A stretch of 43,704 nucleotides of DNA, from positions 1 to 43,704 of the forward strand of contig JAJZYZ010000017.1 of NCBI GenBank assembly GCA_021797815.1, written 5' to 3'. The DNA comes from Bacillota bacterium. Its GTDB lineage: Bacteria > Bacillota > Sulfobacillia > Sulfobacillales > JAIMBI01. Below, piece after piece: positions 7,467-15,267 of this stretch. Within the stretch, counting starts at the first letter, position 1. Every line of letters starts with the position of its first letter. The notes beneath the pieces were generated by a model. It was not told the DNA's origin. It saw only the letters and a list, made by a program, of their open reading frames with translations, and did no database searches. A program made the position numbers and the translations under genes.

Positions 7467-8471
7467 ATGCGTGAGACGCTGCGAGCGCTGGGGCTTACGG
7501 TCGGACGGATGCGGTCCGGCGCCACCGATACGATTCTTGACGTGCCGGGCTTTCGTGTCGGGCACCTGAGCCTGGTGCAGGGAGAAGGCCGACTGCGGGT
7601 GGGAGAAGGCCCGGTCCGCACCGGCGTCACCGTGGTGGCTCCGCCGGGACCACCGCCATGGACCGCCGCGGTGCATGTCATCAACGGGTTTGGCAAGACG
7701 GCGGGGCTCATGCAGGTGGCGGAGCTGGGAACCCTGGAGCATCCCATTCTTCTGACCAACACGCTCGGCGTGGGCGCCGTGCTGGACGGCTATCTGGCTC
7801 TCGTGCGGGACGGGGTGACCGGGGAGGCGGGATCCCTCCGCAACGTGGTGGTGGCCGAGTGCAACGACGGCTTTTTGAACGATCTGTGGGGGCTTCATGT
7901 GCGTCCGCATCATGTGCGCGCCGCACTGATGGATCTCTCCGACCGGGAGCTGCAGCAGGGTGCCGTGGGCGCCGGTACGGGTATGGCCGGTTTCGGCCAT
8001 AAGGGGGGCATCGGCTCGGCATCTCGGGTGCTGTCCTCCGGACACACCATCGCCGCCCTGGTCCTCCTCAATTGCGGCCGGCCGGAGGAATTAATTTTCC
8101 GGGGCGTACGGATTCTCGAATCTGGAGAGGAGCGCACACCGGACGGTTCCATCATCATGGTTCTGGCTGCCGATACGGGCCTTGACGCCTGGGACCTGAC
8201 CCGGGTGGCACGCCGCGCCACGCACGGACTTGCCCGCACCGGTGCCGTCTCCGCACCTGGCAGTGGTGATGTCGTTATAGCGGTGGATGTGGGAGAAGCC
8301 GGGCGGACGGGGGACCACCGGCTCGGCGAGTGCTTCGAGGCGACCGCGGAGGTGGTGGAAGCGGCCGTATGGAACGCGCTCCTGACTGCCGAGACCATGG
8401 TGGGCCAGGATGGGCACGTGCTCCGTGCGCTTGATGTCGATCGGGTCTTGAGGGCTGCGGGCTCAGTCTGA
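7467..8471 (+). CDS. P1 family peptidase (DmpA/BapA-type aminopeptidase)
   Basis: A 334-residue N-terminal-nucleophile hydrolase of peptidase family S58. These enzymes cut themselves at a Gly-Ser bond, and the freed Ser releases N-terminal D- or beta-amino acids from peptides and amides. The expected bond is Gly227-Ser228 in DGSIIMVLAADT. Other signatures are VPGFRVGH (26-33), GFGKTAG (74-80), the TNTLGVGAV segment (97-105) and GTGM...GHKGGIGSASR (about 170-187). The start ATG at 7467 has CGGAGGGGG upstream. No signal peptide is present, so it acts in the cytosol. It lies 46 bases after rsgA and 28 before a proline iminopeptidase. Confidence 0.9.
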   Translation: MRETLRALGLTVGRMRSGATDTILDVPGFRVGHLSLVQGEGRLRVGEGPVRTGVTVVAPPGPPPWTAAVHVINGFGKTAGLMQVAELGTLEHPILLTNTLGVGAVLDGYLALVRDGVTGEAGSLRNVVVAECNDGFLNDLWGLHVRPHHVRAALMDLSDRELQQGAVGAGTGMAGFGHKGGIGSASRVLSSGHTIAALVLLNCGRPEELIFRGVRILESGEERTPDGSIIMVLAADTGLDAWDLTRVARRATHGLARTGAVSAPGSGDVVIAVDVGEAGRTGDHRLGECFEATAEVVEAAVWNALLTAETMVGQDGHVLRALDVDRVLRAAGSV

Positions 8472-8499
8472 GCCGTCGCGGACAAGAAAGGGGCGGGAC

Positions 8500-9396
8500 A
8501 TGGCCCGGAGTGGACGAAGCCGCATTCTCGAGGTACCGGGCGGCCATCACGTATGGACGCGCCGCGTGGGTGACGGGCCCTTGCAGATGCTGACCCTGCA
8601 CGGAGGCCCGGGATCCACCCATGAATACCTCGAAGTGTTGGAGCGGCACCTGGATCCGGATCGGGGCGGCCCTGCGGTAGCGTTTTACTACTACGACCAG
8701 CTGGGGTCGTATTATGCGGACCAGCCGGAGGACTTGAGCCTGTGGACGGTGGAGCGATTCCGGGAAGAGGTGGAGGCGGTCCGCAAGGCTCTCGGCCTTG
8801 ACAGGTTTGTCCTCTACGGTCAGTCGTGGGGCGGCATGCTGGCCATCGAGTATGCCCTTGCCTATCAGGACCACCTGGCGGGCCTCGTCATCTCCAATAT
8901 GACCGCCAGCATCGCGTCCTACGTGGCGCACTTGAAAACGCTCAGGGCCGCCCTGCCAGCAGAGGTGGAGCGACGTCTGGTGGAATTCGAATCCCGGGAT
9001 GATTACTTCAACCCGATTTATGAAGAGCTCCTGGTGTCCAACCTCTATACCCGTCACCTCTGTCGACTTGATCCCTGGCCGGATGCTGTGGTGCGAGGAC
9101 TTCAACGCATGAGCATGCCCGTCTACACGACCATGCAGGGTCCCAACGAATTTGTGGTCACCGGCAACTTCGCGGGCTGGGACCGCTGGGACCGGCTTTC
9201 GGAGATTGAGGTGCCGACCCTTCTTCTGGTAGGCCGCCACGACACCATGGATCCGGCAGACATCGAGGAAATGGGCCGACGGATGCCTCGGGCTGAAGTG
9301 GCCGTGTTGGAGAACGGGAGCCATCTGGCCATGTGGGACGACGAGGATGCCTACTTCGAGGCCTTGGAAGGCTTCTTGATGCGGCTTGAACCATAA
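8500..9396 (+). CDS. pip: Proline iminopeptidase (S33 alpha/beta hydrolase)
   Basis: A 298-residue enzyme that removes N-terminal proline from peptides. The family signature HGGPG is at 34-38, a DQLGS version of the DQxGxG motif at 66-70, and the nucleophile Ser109 in GQSWGG (107-112). The remaining triad residues are Asp248 (GRHDTM) and His275 (NGSHLAM). The size matches the Bacillus-type proline-specific peptidases. The site AAAGGGGCGGG precedes the ATG. Together with the P1 peptidase just upstream it suggests end-trimming of short peptides. Related epoxide hydrolases and tricorn-associated factors have the same fold, but the HGGPG motif favours peptidase. Confidence 0.88.
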   Translation: MARSGRSRILEVPGGHHVWTRRVGDGPLQMLTLHGGPGSTHEYLEVLERHLDPDRGGPAVAFYYYDQLGSYYADQPEDLSLWTVERFREEVEAVRKALGLDRFVLYGQSWGGMLAIEYALAYQDHLAGLVISNMTASIASYVAHLKTLRAALPAEVERRLVEFESRDDYFNPIYEELLVSNLYTRHLCRLDPWPDAVVRGLQRMSMPVYTTMQGPNEFVVTGNFAGWDRWDRLSEIEVPTLLLVGRHDTMDPADIEEMGRRMPRAEVAVLENGSHLAMWDDEDAYFEALEGFLMRLEP

Positions 9397-9438
9397 AGCG
9401 GCGCCGACCCTCTCCCGGCAGGCGCGGGATCCGTCATC

Positions 9439-10677
9439 ATGACCGTCTCCACCCGGCACGCGCGGCCCGGGTCGTGGACCCGCCTCATCCTGGACGAGGC
9501 GTTCATGATGACCGGGGCGCAGTTTCGCGAGATTGCGCTCCCGCTTCTGATGGTCGCACTCTGGCCCGGGTCGCAGAGTTTCGCACTGGCGCTGGCCGCC
9601 GTTTATCTGCCAAGCGTGGTCCTGGCCCGTGCGGCGGGACGGCTCGCGGACGGCATGGAGCCGAAAACCCTCATTCTCCTGTCGTACGCCGTCCGCATCA
9701 TGGGCGTCTTAGGGCTTCTCCTGTCCCACCGAATGGTCTCGGCCATCGCCTCGGTGGTGCTGCTGGGTGTGGGCATGGCGATAAATGGACCGGCCCTGAC
9801 ACATTATCAGGCATCCACCGCCGCGCGCCTGAATCAGGTCTTGGTAAGCCGGCTTCGCCTCGTGGACAGTCTCTCGCAGGCCTTTGTGCCGGTGCTGGCG
9901 GGCGGCCTCATCGAGGCGACCGGCCGGGATCTGGGATTCTTGGTGAGCCTTGCCTGCTACGTGGCCGCATTCGGAGTCATGGCGGGCCTGCCCCGGGCGG
10001 GGCCCGCTCGGGTCCATCAACCAGGTGCGGCGAAGCCAACGTTCCGGCTGCCACGGGCGGTGCTGGAGCAGATGGCCGTGGGCGGAGCCATCGCGGCGCT
10101 GTCCTGGATGGCGAACGTTCTCTACACCGCCTATATGCTGGTGGACCTCCACTCCGGTGCCCTTCGCTACGGCCTCGCTCTTGGCATTTGGGGTGGGGCG
10201 GGGATCTTGTCGGCCGCCATCCTGCCGCGGCTCAACCCGGCCCGCCCCGAGCGGCTCATCACGGCCCTCATCGTCCTGATGGCGGTGTCGTGGGCCGTGA
10301 TGACGCGGCCGGTGGGTTACTGGGTAGTCGCCGGGCTCGGACTGCCCGAAGGTTTTGGCACGTTCTTGCTGGCGGATCTGGTCCAGTCGCGGGTGCTGAC
10401 GGAGGCGGGATCTGGGGAGCGGGGCCGCTGGGAAGCCACACGGGGCGCCTGGACGGCGGGCGGCCGCCTGACGGGGCTGGCCGTGGCGGCTTCCTGGCCG
10501 TGGCTGGCCCATGTTCACGCGACTTTCTTCGGCCTCGCGAGTCTCATGCTGCTTCTGGCTGTCGGCTGGGTGCGCCTGACCGGTCCACGCCTGCGAAGCG
10601 CCGCGGCCAGTTCCACGCCTGGTTCTCCTGCGGCCGGCCGGAATCATCCACCGGCAGGCAGCCCCGCGACCCCTTAG
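9439..10677 (+). CDS. Major facilitator superfamily transporter
   Basis: A 412-residue integral membrane protein with about 12 hydrophobic segments in two halves joined by a basic loop near residues 185-210. The loop after the second segment carries a degenerate MFS motif A (GRLADGMEPK). The overall look is that of the macrolide/multidrug efflux group (MefA-like), and substrate is unknown. Ribosome-binding sequence before the ATG is weak (GGCGCGGGA), so it may depend on translation of the peptidase gene 42 bases upstream. The Pro/Ala/Ser-rich tail after residue about 385 is probably disordered. Confidence 0.85.
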   Translation: MTVSTRHARPGSWTRLILDEAFMMTGAQFREIALPLLMVALWPGSQSFALALAAVYLPSVVLARAAGRLADGMEPKTLILLSYAVRIMGVLGLLLSHRMVSAIASVVLLGVGMAINGPALTHYQASTAARLNQVLVSRLRLVDSLSQAFVPVLAGGLIEATGRDLGFLVSLACYVAAFGVMAGLPRAGPARVHQPGAAKPTFRLPRAVLEQMAVGGAIAALSWMANVLYTAYMLVDLHSGALRYGLALGIWGGAGILSAAILPRLNPARPERLITALIVLMAVSWAVMTRPVGYWVVAGLGLPEGFGTFLLADLVQSRVLTEAGSGERGRWEATRGAWTAGGRLTGLAVAASWPWLAHVHATFFGLASLMLLLAVGWVRLTGPRLRSAAASSTPGSPAAGRNHPPAGSPATP

Positions 10678-11124
10678 CGCATGGCGGTCGGCGTCCTCCT
10701 GGGCCCGCTTACGACGTTGGCGGAGGCGCTCAGGGTGATGGCGGCGCCGGGCCGATTCTCGCCTTCTGGAGTCGGTCCCGGGGCAGCCAACCGGGGGATG
10801 GGCCATCACGCGTTGGCCAGCCGGCTGGTTCTTAGCAGTCGCCATGGTGGCTCGCGATGTGCCCGAGGGCCGGGGCACAGGCGCCCGTGGTCCGCGGGAG
10901 ATCCGCATCATCGGTTGCGGACGCCGGGCCGGCGTGCGTGCCTGTCCTCACCGGAGCAGGTTCCGGCCGCGTGGTGGTCGAATCGAGGCAGAGAAGCGGG
11001 CCGCTCAGGTCGACAACGCCGGCCGGCATGCCGCCGCCGCAGCCGGCCGTTCTATGATCGTTTTGCCCGGGTCGAGGTAAGACGACAATGGGCTCGTGGC
11101 CGCTCCTAGAAGTCGGGAGGCTCC
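10678..11124. other. 447-base intergenic stretch before the GrpB-kinase gene
   Basis: No gene recognised. A frame opening at 10681 right after the MFS stop has no homology that I recognise and no ribosome binding site. TATGAT at 11053-11058 is a five-of-six match to a -10 box but lacks a -35 partner. TTGCCC (11063) with GACAAT (11084) has a 15-base spacer, too short to trust. Promoter signals for the following gene are probably near 11050-11090. Confidence 0.4.
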
Positions 11125-12162
11125 ATGCGCGTCGTCGTTTCCCCCTACGATACAGAGTGGCCACGCCTCTTTCGCAAGGAGGCGCTTCGCATCGCCCCGG
11201 CCTTCGGGCCGGAACTCATCACGATCCACCATATCGGAAGTACGTCCATCCCCGATCTCGCCGCCAAGCCGGTCATCGATATGATGCCGGTGGTGCGGCG
11301 GATAGAAACGGTGGATGGCGAGACCACGCGCTGGCTCGCGCGTCTCGGATACGAGGGCCTGGGAGAGTTCGGACTCCCGGGCCGGCGCTACTTTCGCAAA
11401 GGCGGAGCCCGCCGGACCCACCAGCTGCACGCCTACGCCTTCGACAACCCCGAGACGCTGCGCCATCTGGCGTTTCGCGATTACCTCCGCGTCCGCCCGG
11501 GCGTTCGGGACGCGTATGGCGCGCTCAAGACCGGCCTGGCCGCAAGCTTTTCGCGTGACATCGAGGGATACATGGACGGAAAGGACCACTTCATCAAGGA
11601 GACGGAGGCTCTGGCGCTCGCCTGGTGGCGCCGGCTTCCGTGCCTCTTTCTCAATGGAACGGTGGGGGTGGGGAAGACCACCACCCTGGAGGCCGTGGCC
11701 GCCATGCTGGACGCACAGAATGTTCCCTATTTGGCCGTGGATTTGGACGGCCTCGGCCAGACCAACCAGAAAAGCCCGCATGACCCCTTCTCCCGTGGCT
11801 TGTCCCTGGCCAATTTAGAAGCGATGGTGCAGCGCGGACGGGCCTTGGGGATCCGCGTGGTGGTGTTGGCGGGCGTCATTGAGGGGGCCGAAGAGCGGGA
11901 AGCCTTTCGAGCCGCGATGGGAGGGGCGGAGATTTTCCTGGTTCGGCTGCAAGCGCCGGATCCGGTGGTGGAAAAGAGGCTTCGACAGCGGATGGTGCCG
12001 GGCCCCGCGCTTGACTGGCATCTTGAACGCCGGGGCGAGCTTCACCAAATCCTTGAGCGCGCCGGGCTGGACGACGCCGTGGTGGACGCCGCCAGCAAAT
12101 CGCCCGAGTTGGTGGCGGGCGAGATCCTCGACCGTTGGAACCTGTCGGCGATCATTGACTGA
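11125..12162 (+). CDS. GrpB-family nucleotidyltransferase-like domain fused to a P-loop kinase
   Basis: A 345-residue two-domain protein. Residues 1-165 are a GrpB/UPF0157 domain (HIGSTSIPDLAAKPVIDM at 36-53, the family's nucleotidyltransferase-like core; HQLHAY at 99-104). Residues 172-345 are a P-loop kinase-like domain with Walker A GTVGVGKT (178-185), a DLDGL acceptor-type loop (206-210), and an Arg-rich lid around 265-285. Free-standing GrpB proteins are about 170 residues. Actinobacterial fusions put CoaE before GrpB; here the order is reversed and the kinase looks more like small-molecule kinases of the adenylylsulfate/gluconate type than CoaE. The ATG is preceded by CGGGAGG. Function unknown; modification of a small molecule in two steps is a possible reading. 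Confidence 0.8.
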   Translation: MRVVVSPYDTEWPRLFRKEALRIAPAFGPELITIHHIGSTSIPDLAAKPVIDMMPVVRRIETVDGETTRWLARLGYEGLGEFGLPGRRYFRKGGARRTHQLHAYAFDNPETLRHLAFRDYLRVRPGVRDAYGALKTGLAASFSRDIEGYMDGKDHFIKETEALALAWWRRLPCLFLNGTVGVGKTTTLEAVAAMLDAQNVPYLAVDLDGLGQTNQKSPHDPFSRGLSLANLEAMVQRGRALGIRVVVLAGVIEGAEEREAFRAAMGGAEIFLVRLQAPDPVVEKRLRQRMVPGPALDWHLERRGELHQILERAGLDDAVVDAASKSPELVAGEILDRWNLSAIID

Positions 12163-12641
12163 CCGGTGCGCGATCAGGCAGAGCCGTCCTTGAGGCGACC
12201 GGATGCGGCCGCCCCTTTCGGCCGAGCTTGCGGTCATGCCTCGGGCGGGTCCACGAACTCCGGGTGCCCCGCCCTTAAGAACCACCAGAGAACGCCGTCC
12301 ATCGGGAATGCCTAGCGGCAGGACGTCACGACGACAGGGACCAGCGACACGGCACACCCGAACGACGGGGTGCAGCGTGGTGGACCATCCCCCGGAGCGC
12401 CCCCTCCCCTCAAGGAACCCTATCCTCGGGCATCTGGCGGCAAGACCTGGGGTACCCCGACGTGTTTCGAAGCCCGAAGCGGTCCCCCGGAGCTGGGGCT
12501 TTCGTATTCCGCCCGGTCGGAAAAGCTTACGGGCCACCGTTCACATGGCTTCGCCTACAGACATAGCCTCGCGCGCCTCCAACTCTAGACAGGGACGCGG
12601 ACGCCTATCGAGAAGTTCATGACAGGAGTCGGAGGTGGGAT
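12163..12641. other. 479-base intergenic stretch before the NUDIX-DapB-like operon
   Basis: No gene recognised on either strand. It contains a GGGGTACCCC palindrome (about 12449-12458) and a terminator-like stem at 12468-12504 (separate entry). A GGTGGACC string near 12380 recalls the T-box core but lacks the extra base that pairs with tRNA. Together these suggest a long structured 5' leader for the operon, class unknown. Confidence 0.4.
12468..12504 (+). promoter_or_regulatory. Stem-loop in the leader of the NUDIX-DapB-like operon
   Basis: CGAAGCCC (12468-12475) pairs with GGGC-T-TTCG (12496-12504) through eight base pairs with one bulged T. The loop is GC-rich and the downstream sequence is GTATTCC. 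It lies 138 bases before the first start codon. Without a clean U-tract I cannot say whether it terminates transcription. Confidence 0.35.
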
Positions 12642-13115
12642 ATGGAACCGGAGCACCGTCACAGGAGCGAGCCGGGTCTGGCGGAAGAGCTTCGCGCGAT
12701 ACGCGCTTGCGGCATGCTGGCGACGGTGGGGCTGGTCATCCGCCAAAACGGCGCCGTCCTTATTCTGAAACGCCGGGCGGACGACTTCATGCCCAATCTC
12801 TGGGAAGTTCCGGGAGGCCATGTCGACCCGGGTGAGTCGATAGAAGAGGCGGCGGCGCGGGAGCTTCAGGAAGAGACGGGGTGGCGCCTCTTGAGTCTCG
12901 GACCTCTTGTGTCCGTGTTTGAATACGACGGTGAAGGGGCGCGGACTCGGGAATGGAACTTCGAGGTGGCGGCGGCCATGAACACGCCGCTCCTGCACCC
13001 CGAACATCAGGCCTCCCGATGGGTCACGGCGGCCACCCTTCACCGCTACCGGATGACACCCGATATGCATGCGCTGCTGAAGCTGGCACTTGGCGGCGCC
13101 CTCGAGAAGGGGTGA
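12642..13115 (+). CDS. NUDIX hydrolase
   Basis: A 157-residue NUDIX pyrophosphohydrolase. The box G-x5-E-x7-REUxEExGU is intact at residues 59-81 (GGHVDPGESIEEAAARELQ then EETGW). Members cleave a nucleoside diphosphate linked to another moiety; this one has no specificity motif that I recognise. The start ATG follows a consensus GGAGGTG. It is the first gene of a compact six-gene operon, and the DapB-like gene starts four bases after its stop codon. Confidence 0.88.
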   Translation: MEPEHRHRSEPGLAEELRAIRACGMLATVGLVIRQNGAVLILKRRADDFMPNLWEVPGGHVDPGESIEEAAARELQEETGWRLLSLGPLVSVFEYDGEGARTREWNFEVAAAMNTPLLHPEHQASRWVTAATLHRYRMTPDMHALLKLALGGALEKG

Positions 13116-13119
13116 ACGT

Positions 13120-13917
13120 GTGAGCATCCGTGTGATCGTGGCAGGCGCTACAGGCTGGACCGGCGGGGCGGTAGCCCGCGCCGTCCTGGAGGATAGGCGG
13201 TTTGCGCTGGTGGGGGCGGTGGGCCGCCGTCACGCGGGGCAGGACCTCGGCGTTGCGCTGGGCCAGGGGGCCTTCGGGGTCAAGGTGTCCGGGACTCTCG
13301 CCGAAGCGCTCTCGGATCCTGCCGATGTGCTGGTGGACTACACACATCCGACGGCGGTAAAGGCTCATGTGCTGGAGGCTCTCGCAGCTGGAGTGCACGC
13401 GGTGGTGGGGACGTCCGGCCTAAATGCCCGGGATTTCGCGGAGATTGAGGAAGCGGCCCAGCGCGGCGGCCGGGGAGTCATTGCCGCCGGCAATTTCTCG
13501 CTCACGGCCGCACTCGCAAAGTCGTTTGCCCTGCAGGCCGCGCGCTATCTTGACGCCGTAGAGCTTGTGGACTATGCCGCCGCCGGCAAGGCCGACGCGC
13601 CGAGCGGTACGGTCATGGAATTGGCCGAGGCTCTCGGGCCGATGGTGGGAGGGCGAGCGCGTACCCCGTCCATCGGAGTTCCGGAGACCCGGGGCGGCGA
13701 GATCGCGGGAGTCAGCGTGCATGCGGTACGCCTTCCCGGATACGTGCTGGCATTTGAAGCGTTGTTCGGGCAGCCAGACGAGCGGCTCGTGATTCGCCAC
13801 GAGGCGGGATCTTCGGCCGCGCCGTATGTGGCGGGCACCCTCCTCGCGGTCGAGCGGGTGGGCACGGTGACGGGACTCGTGCGGGGACTCGATCATCTCC
13901 TGTTTCCGGCGGGATGA
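13120..13917 (+). CDS. DapB-like dihydrodipicolinate reductase family protein lacking the catalytic histidine
   Basis: A 265-residue protein with DapB architecture: N-terminal Rossmann fold with AGATGWTGGAV (8-18), VDYTHP (72-77), GTSGL (97-101), NFSL (125-128), and the substrate loop KADAPSGT at 157-164. In DapB the catalytic pair His-His precedes this loop (E-A-H-H-R-H-K in Escherichia coli); here the same positions read D151-Y152-A153-A154-A155-G156-K157. The Lys is kept but both His are Ala. That argues against ordinary tetrahydrodipicolinate reduction and for a paralogue with another substrate. The GTG at 13120 is chosen as start, with GAGAAGGGGTGA upstream. Its end overlaps the next start by four bases. 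Confidence 0.8.
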   Translation: MSIRVIVAGATGWTGGAVARAVLEDRRFALVGAVGRRHAGQDLGVALGQGAFGVKVSGTLAEALSDPADVLVDYTHPTAVKAHVLEALAAGVHAVVGTSGLNARDFAEIEEAAQRGGRGVIAAGNFSLTAALAKSFALQAARYLDAVELVDYAAAGKADAPSGTVMELAEALGPMVGGRARTPSIGVPETRGGEIAGVSVHAVRLPGYVLAFEALFGQPDERLVIRHEAGSSAAPYVAGTLLAVERVGTVTGLVRGLDHLLFPAG

Positions 13918-14783
13918 GTGAAGGAGACGCGCTTTTGCGCGTCCGCACAACGGTAAGCGCCTGGCCGGGCCGGACCGGTCTCCGCCTGGCGGGCCGGATC
14001 CCCTCGGGGGCCGAGGGGATCCTCGCCCGAGTAGTGGACGCGCGCGGGCGTCCTTTCGTCCTGAAGATAGGGGCGCCGACCCGGATCGCCGCGGAACTCA
14101 TGGCGCTACAGGCGCTTCGAGGTCCGGGGGTGGTGCGGGTTGAGGATGCCTGGACGGAGGCGGGAGCGCTCCTCTTGGAAGAGGTGAGACCGGGAACGCC
14201 GCTTTCGGAGGTGGAAGACGAGGAAGCGGCCCGGCTCCTATTCAGTACCGCCCTGAAACGACTCCGGGGCCGTGCGCCCGTGGGGACGTTTCCCAGCCTG
14301 GTGCGTTGGACGGCGGCGCTTACGACGTTTTCCGAGCGCCTTGTTCGCACCCGCCACGCGCGCGCCACCCTCATCGACCGCTGGCGCGCCGCGGCGGGAA
14401 AGCTTGTTGCCACGGCCCCGGCGTCCGCCCTTCTTCATGGGGACCTGCACGACGGCAATCTCCTCAGGCAAGACGGTGACGGGTACATCGCCATCGACCC
14501 CAAGGGGGTGGTCGGGGAGGCCGCCTACGAAACGGCTCCCTTTCTCATGAACCGGTGGACGCGTCGGGCGGACCTCCCCGGTTCGGCGATGGTTCTCGGA
14601 GCCGAGACACTGGCTTCGGATCTGGGACTCGCGCCGGCTCGCGTGCTGAGCTGGGCCGGCACCCACACCGCCCTGTCGCTCTGCTGGTCGTGGGAAGATG
14701 ACCGACGGGTGCCGGAGGAGGACGACCCCCGCTGGCGCCTTCTCGACCGCCTGGAAGCGGAGGTGCGACCCTTTGGACTTTAG
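13914..14783 (+). CDS. Aminoglycoside/hydroxyurea phosphotransferase family kinase (APH(6)-like)
   Basis: A 289-residue kinase of the streptomycin 6-phosphotransferase/hydroxyurea resistance family. Lys51 (VLKIG) and Glu61 (AAELMAL) correspond to the nucleotide-binding pair. The catalytic loop is HGDLHDGN at 175-182 and the metal-binding segment is IDPKG at 194-198, both typical of APH(6). Known members inactivate streptomycin or hydroxyurea, but many genomic copies have unknown natural substrates. The ATG lies inside the ATGA overlap with the DapB-like gene, so translation is coupled. The context (NUDIX, DapB-like, GNAT, TldD/E) is metabolic or peptide-related rather than a resistance island. 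Confidence 0.82.
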   Translation: MSEGDALLRVRTTVSAWPGRTGLRLAGRIPSGAEGILARVVDARGRPFVLKIGAPTRIAAELMALQALRGPGVVRVEDAWTEAGALLLEEVRPGTPLSEVEDEEAARLLFSTALKRLRGRAPVGTFPSLVRWTAALTTFSERLVRTRHARATLIDRWRAAAGKLVATAPASALLHGDLHDGNLLRQDGDGYIAIDPKGVVGEAAYETAPFLMNRWTRRADLPGSAMVLGAETLASDLGLAPARVLSWAGTHTALSLCWSWEDDRRVPEEDDPRWRLLDRLEAEVRPFGL

Positions 14784-14793
14784 GTTTCAGGTG

Positions 14794-15267
14794 ATGACAG
14801 ATCTGGACCGTGCCGACATCCGGCATTGGCACTACGCGGCTCCGTATGACTTTTATGATCTGGACGCCGACCCCGAGGATCTGGCCGAGTTCATGAGTCC
14901 GCCGCCCGATGAGCTCCAGCTTGCGGCCCTCGATGATGCCGGGCGCGTAGGGGGCTTCATGGTGTTCAGTGCTGTGCCCGGCCGCGCCGGCACCTTCGCG
15001 GTCGGGCTCGGCCTTCGCCCCGATCTGACCGGGCAGAAAGGGGGCGGCGCTTTTCTGGCCGACGGACTGGCCGAGGCGCGAGAACGGATTTTGGTTGACC
15101 GCTTCGTCGTGCGGGTGGCCGAGTTCAATAAGCGGGCGCTACGCGTTTACGAGCGGGCAGGCTTTAAGATTGTCCGCCGGTACATGCAGCCGACGAACGG
15201 GAGCCGGTATCGTTTCATCGAGCTGGAACGGGCCGCGGAGAGCGGACCGGAAAGGAGCATCGAGTGA
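14794..15267 (+). CDS. GNAT-family N-acetyltransferase
   Basis: A 157-residue GNAT. The acetyl-CoA-binding core runs from about residue 65 (VGLGLRPDLTGQKGGGAFL, with a Q-K-G-G-G pyrophosphate loop) to the NKRALRVYERAGF segment near 110-122. It resembles the RimI-like or YjaB-like stand-alone acetyltransferases; the target is unknown. I take the ATG at 14794; a GTG directly before it (14791) is equally in frame, and TAGGT at 14782 is the only ribosome-binding sequence. Its stop overlaps the tldD start by four bases (GTGA). Confidence 0.78.
   Translation: MTDLDRADIRHWHYAAPYDFYDLDADPEDLAEFMSPPPDELQLAALDDAGRVGGFMVFSAVPGRAGTFAVGLGLRPDLTGQKGGGAFLADGLAEARERILVDRFVVRVAEFNKRALRVYERAGFKIVRRYMQPTNGSRYRFIELERAAESGPERSIE

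Noticed and set aside
8985-9000. ATTCGAATCCCGGG resembling a tRNA T-arm
   Set aside because: It lies inside the proline iminopeptidase gene, and no acceptor or anticodon stem surrounds it.
10681-11109. 142-residue plus-strand frame right after the MFS gene
   Set aside because: No ribosome binding site, no homology recognised, and Arg/Ser/Pro-rich composition typical of non-coding GC-rich DNA.
12371-12390. T-box-like string GGTGGACC; similar strings near 21117 and, on the minus strand, 24645-24660 (TGGGACCGC)
   Set aside because: The first two lack the variable base between TGG and ACC that pairs with tRNA. The third fits better but has no gene downstream on its strand. No stem I or specifier loop was identified.
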